A stretch of DNA of 64,000 nt from Fragilariopsis cylindrus CCMP1102 (Eukaryota; Bacillariophyta; Bacillariophyceae; Bacillariales; Bacillariaceae): contig FMBT01000467.1 in assembly GCA_900095095.1 (NCBI GenBank), positions 1 to 64,000 on the forward strand, given 5' to 3'. Positions 63,485-64,000 of the stretch are shown here, piece after piece. The position numbers and the translations under genes were made by a program. The stretch's first letter is position 1. Each line of letters opens with the position of its first letter. The notes beneath the pieces are model-generated. The model searched no databases. It was not told the origin of the DNA and was given only the letters and a program-made list of their open reading frames with translations.

Positions 63485-63666
63485 ACCTTGTTTGTTTTCG
63501 GTTTTATGATCAAGCGCTGGCATTACCACCGTACAGTAGAAATTCACCGCCGTTGTTCTGTGCCAATGAATTTGTTTGAGTTGTTGTTGCAGCACGTGAA
63601 TCGTTCCTAATCAAGGAACAATTCTAGTAAGAATATATCAAATATGCCAATAATCACGTTGAATAT

Positions 63667-63984
63667 TTGCCTGCATTTTTCTTTCTCCATAGGTTGTTTT
63701 CTAATACATTTTGTTCTTCTTTTTCTTCTCGTTTTTGGAAAAGGATCCATGTTGTTTCTGTTACAGCGTCAGCGACATTACGCAATTTTGACATTAAAAA
63801 GTATCAGAACATGGTAAACATTGGTCAAATAACAACAGTAATTAGAATTGAAAGGGCATGGAAGGAAGGTACCAACGCTGGGCGGAACTTTCGTAATGGT
63901 AGAGACGAAATTAAGGAAGAAATAAAAGAATCAATGGATAAAATAAGCGACGAATTGTCCAAGGCCATGCTCGGTCCAATGTAA
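63667..63984 (+). CDS. Possible terminal exon of unknown gene
   Basis: The part after a potential acceptor (TTTCTGTTACAG near 63766) reads ATLRNFDIKKYQNMVNIGQI then TTVIRIERAWKEGTNAGRNF, and ends with the amphipathic helix EIKEEIKESMDKISDELSKA, stopping at 63984. The upstream part of the frame (Phe/Ser-rich) looks noncoding. It could belong to the degraded gene before it. Low confidence. Confidence 0.3.
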   Translation: MPAFFFLHRLFSNTFCSSFSSRFWKRIHVVSVTASATLRNFDIKKYQNMVNIGQITTVIRIERAWKEGTNAGRNFRNGRDEIKEEIKESMDKISDELSKAMLGPM

Positions 63985-64000
63985 AATTATATAGTAATAT

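Overview
The window looks like nuclear DNA of a diatom or close stramenopile relative, possibly a cold-water one. The evidence: GT-AG introns of 110-330 bp; Asn, Gln and Asp homopolymer runs; a bipartite plastid presequence with an AF cleavage motif; a secreted protein with long Pro-Ser (PSxxPS) repeats; Copia-like and RNase H-bearing LINE elements of the kind common in diatoms; and a C-terminal piece of a DUF3494-type ice-binding protein. The organism call is inference; no rRNA or tRNA gene was found to settle it.

Layout. 1-3922: a left-truncated, heavily deleted minus-strand Copia-like LTR element, inserted in an older decayed coding region (3923-4690). 5984-11270: a second, near-complete copy with nearly identical LTRs and a 5-bp GAAAC target duplication. 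12.3-36.3 kb: host genes with long spacers: a secreted barrel-like protein, an acidic low-complexity protein, a plastid-type atypical kinase, an intron-containing methyltransferase-like protein, a BTB/T1 protein, a GPI-anchor-like protein tail, a Q-rich coiled-coil protein with duplicated SUMO-interacting motifs, a CDK10/11-like kinase, a flavodoxin-like protein and a type II membrane GlcNAc-transferase-like protein. Small retroelement pieces lie between them (13.7, 15.6 and 36.3 kb). 37.16-44.32 kb: a LINE with APE endonuclease, reverse transcriptase, RNase H and a zinc knuckle, broken by one in-frame stop and several frameshifts. 44.3-46.4 kb: tandem and dispersed repeats, including a 97-bp minisatellite. 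46.4-48.9 kb: a Thr/Ala and Pro/Ser repeat secreted protein and the ice-binding fragment. 49.0-61.9 kb: a divergent methyltransferase pair (one is the eRF1 methyltransferase N6AMT1/MTQ2), a possible small mitochondrial protein, a two-domain fluoride exporter (FEX/CrcB), a galectin-RRM fusion and a PWWP-like nuclear protein. 62.8-64 kb: a degraded gene with a tandem duplication.

Many host genes read well only if single-base shifts are allowed, most placeable as one missing base in a short homopolymer. This points to residual assembly indels, although some genes may be true pseudogenes. Other long genes (807, 590, 581, 439 and 415 codons) are intact. No operon-like organisation is expected or seen; the clearest regulatory arrangement is the shared 324-bp promoter of the two methyltransferase genes.
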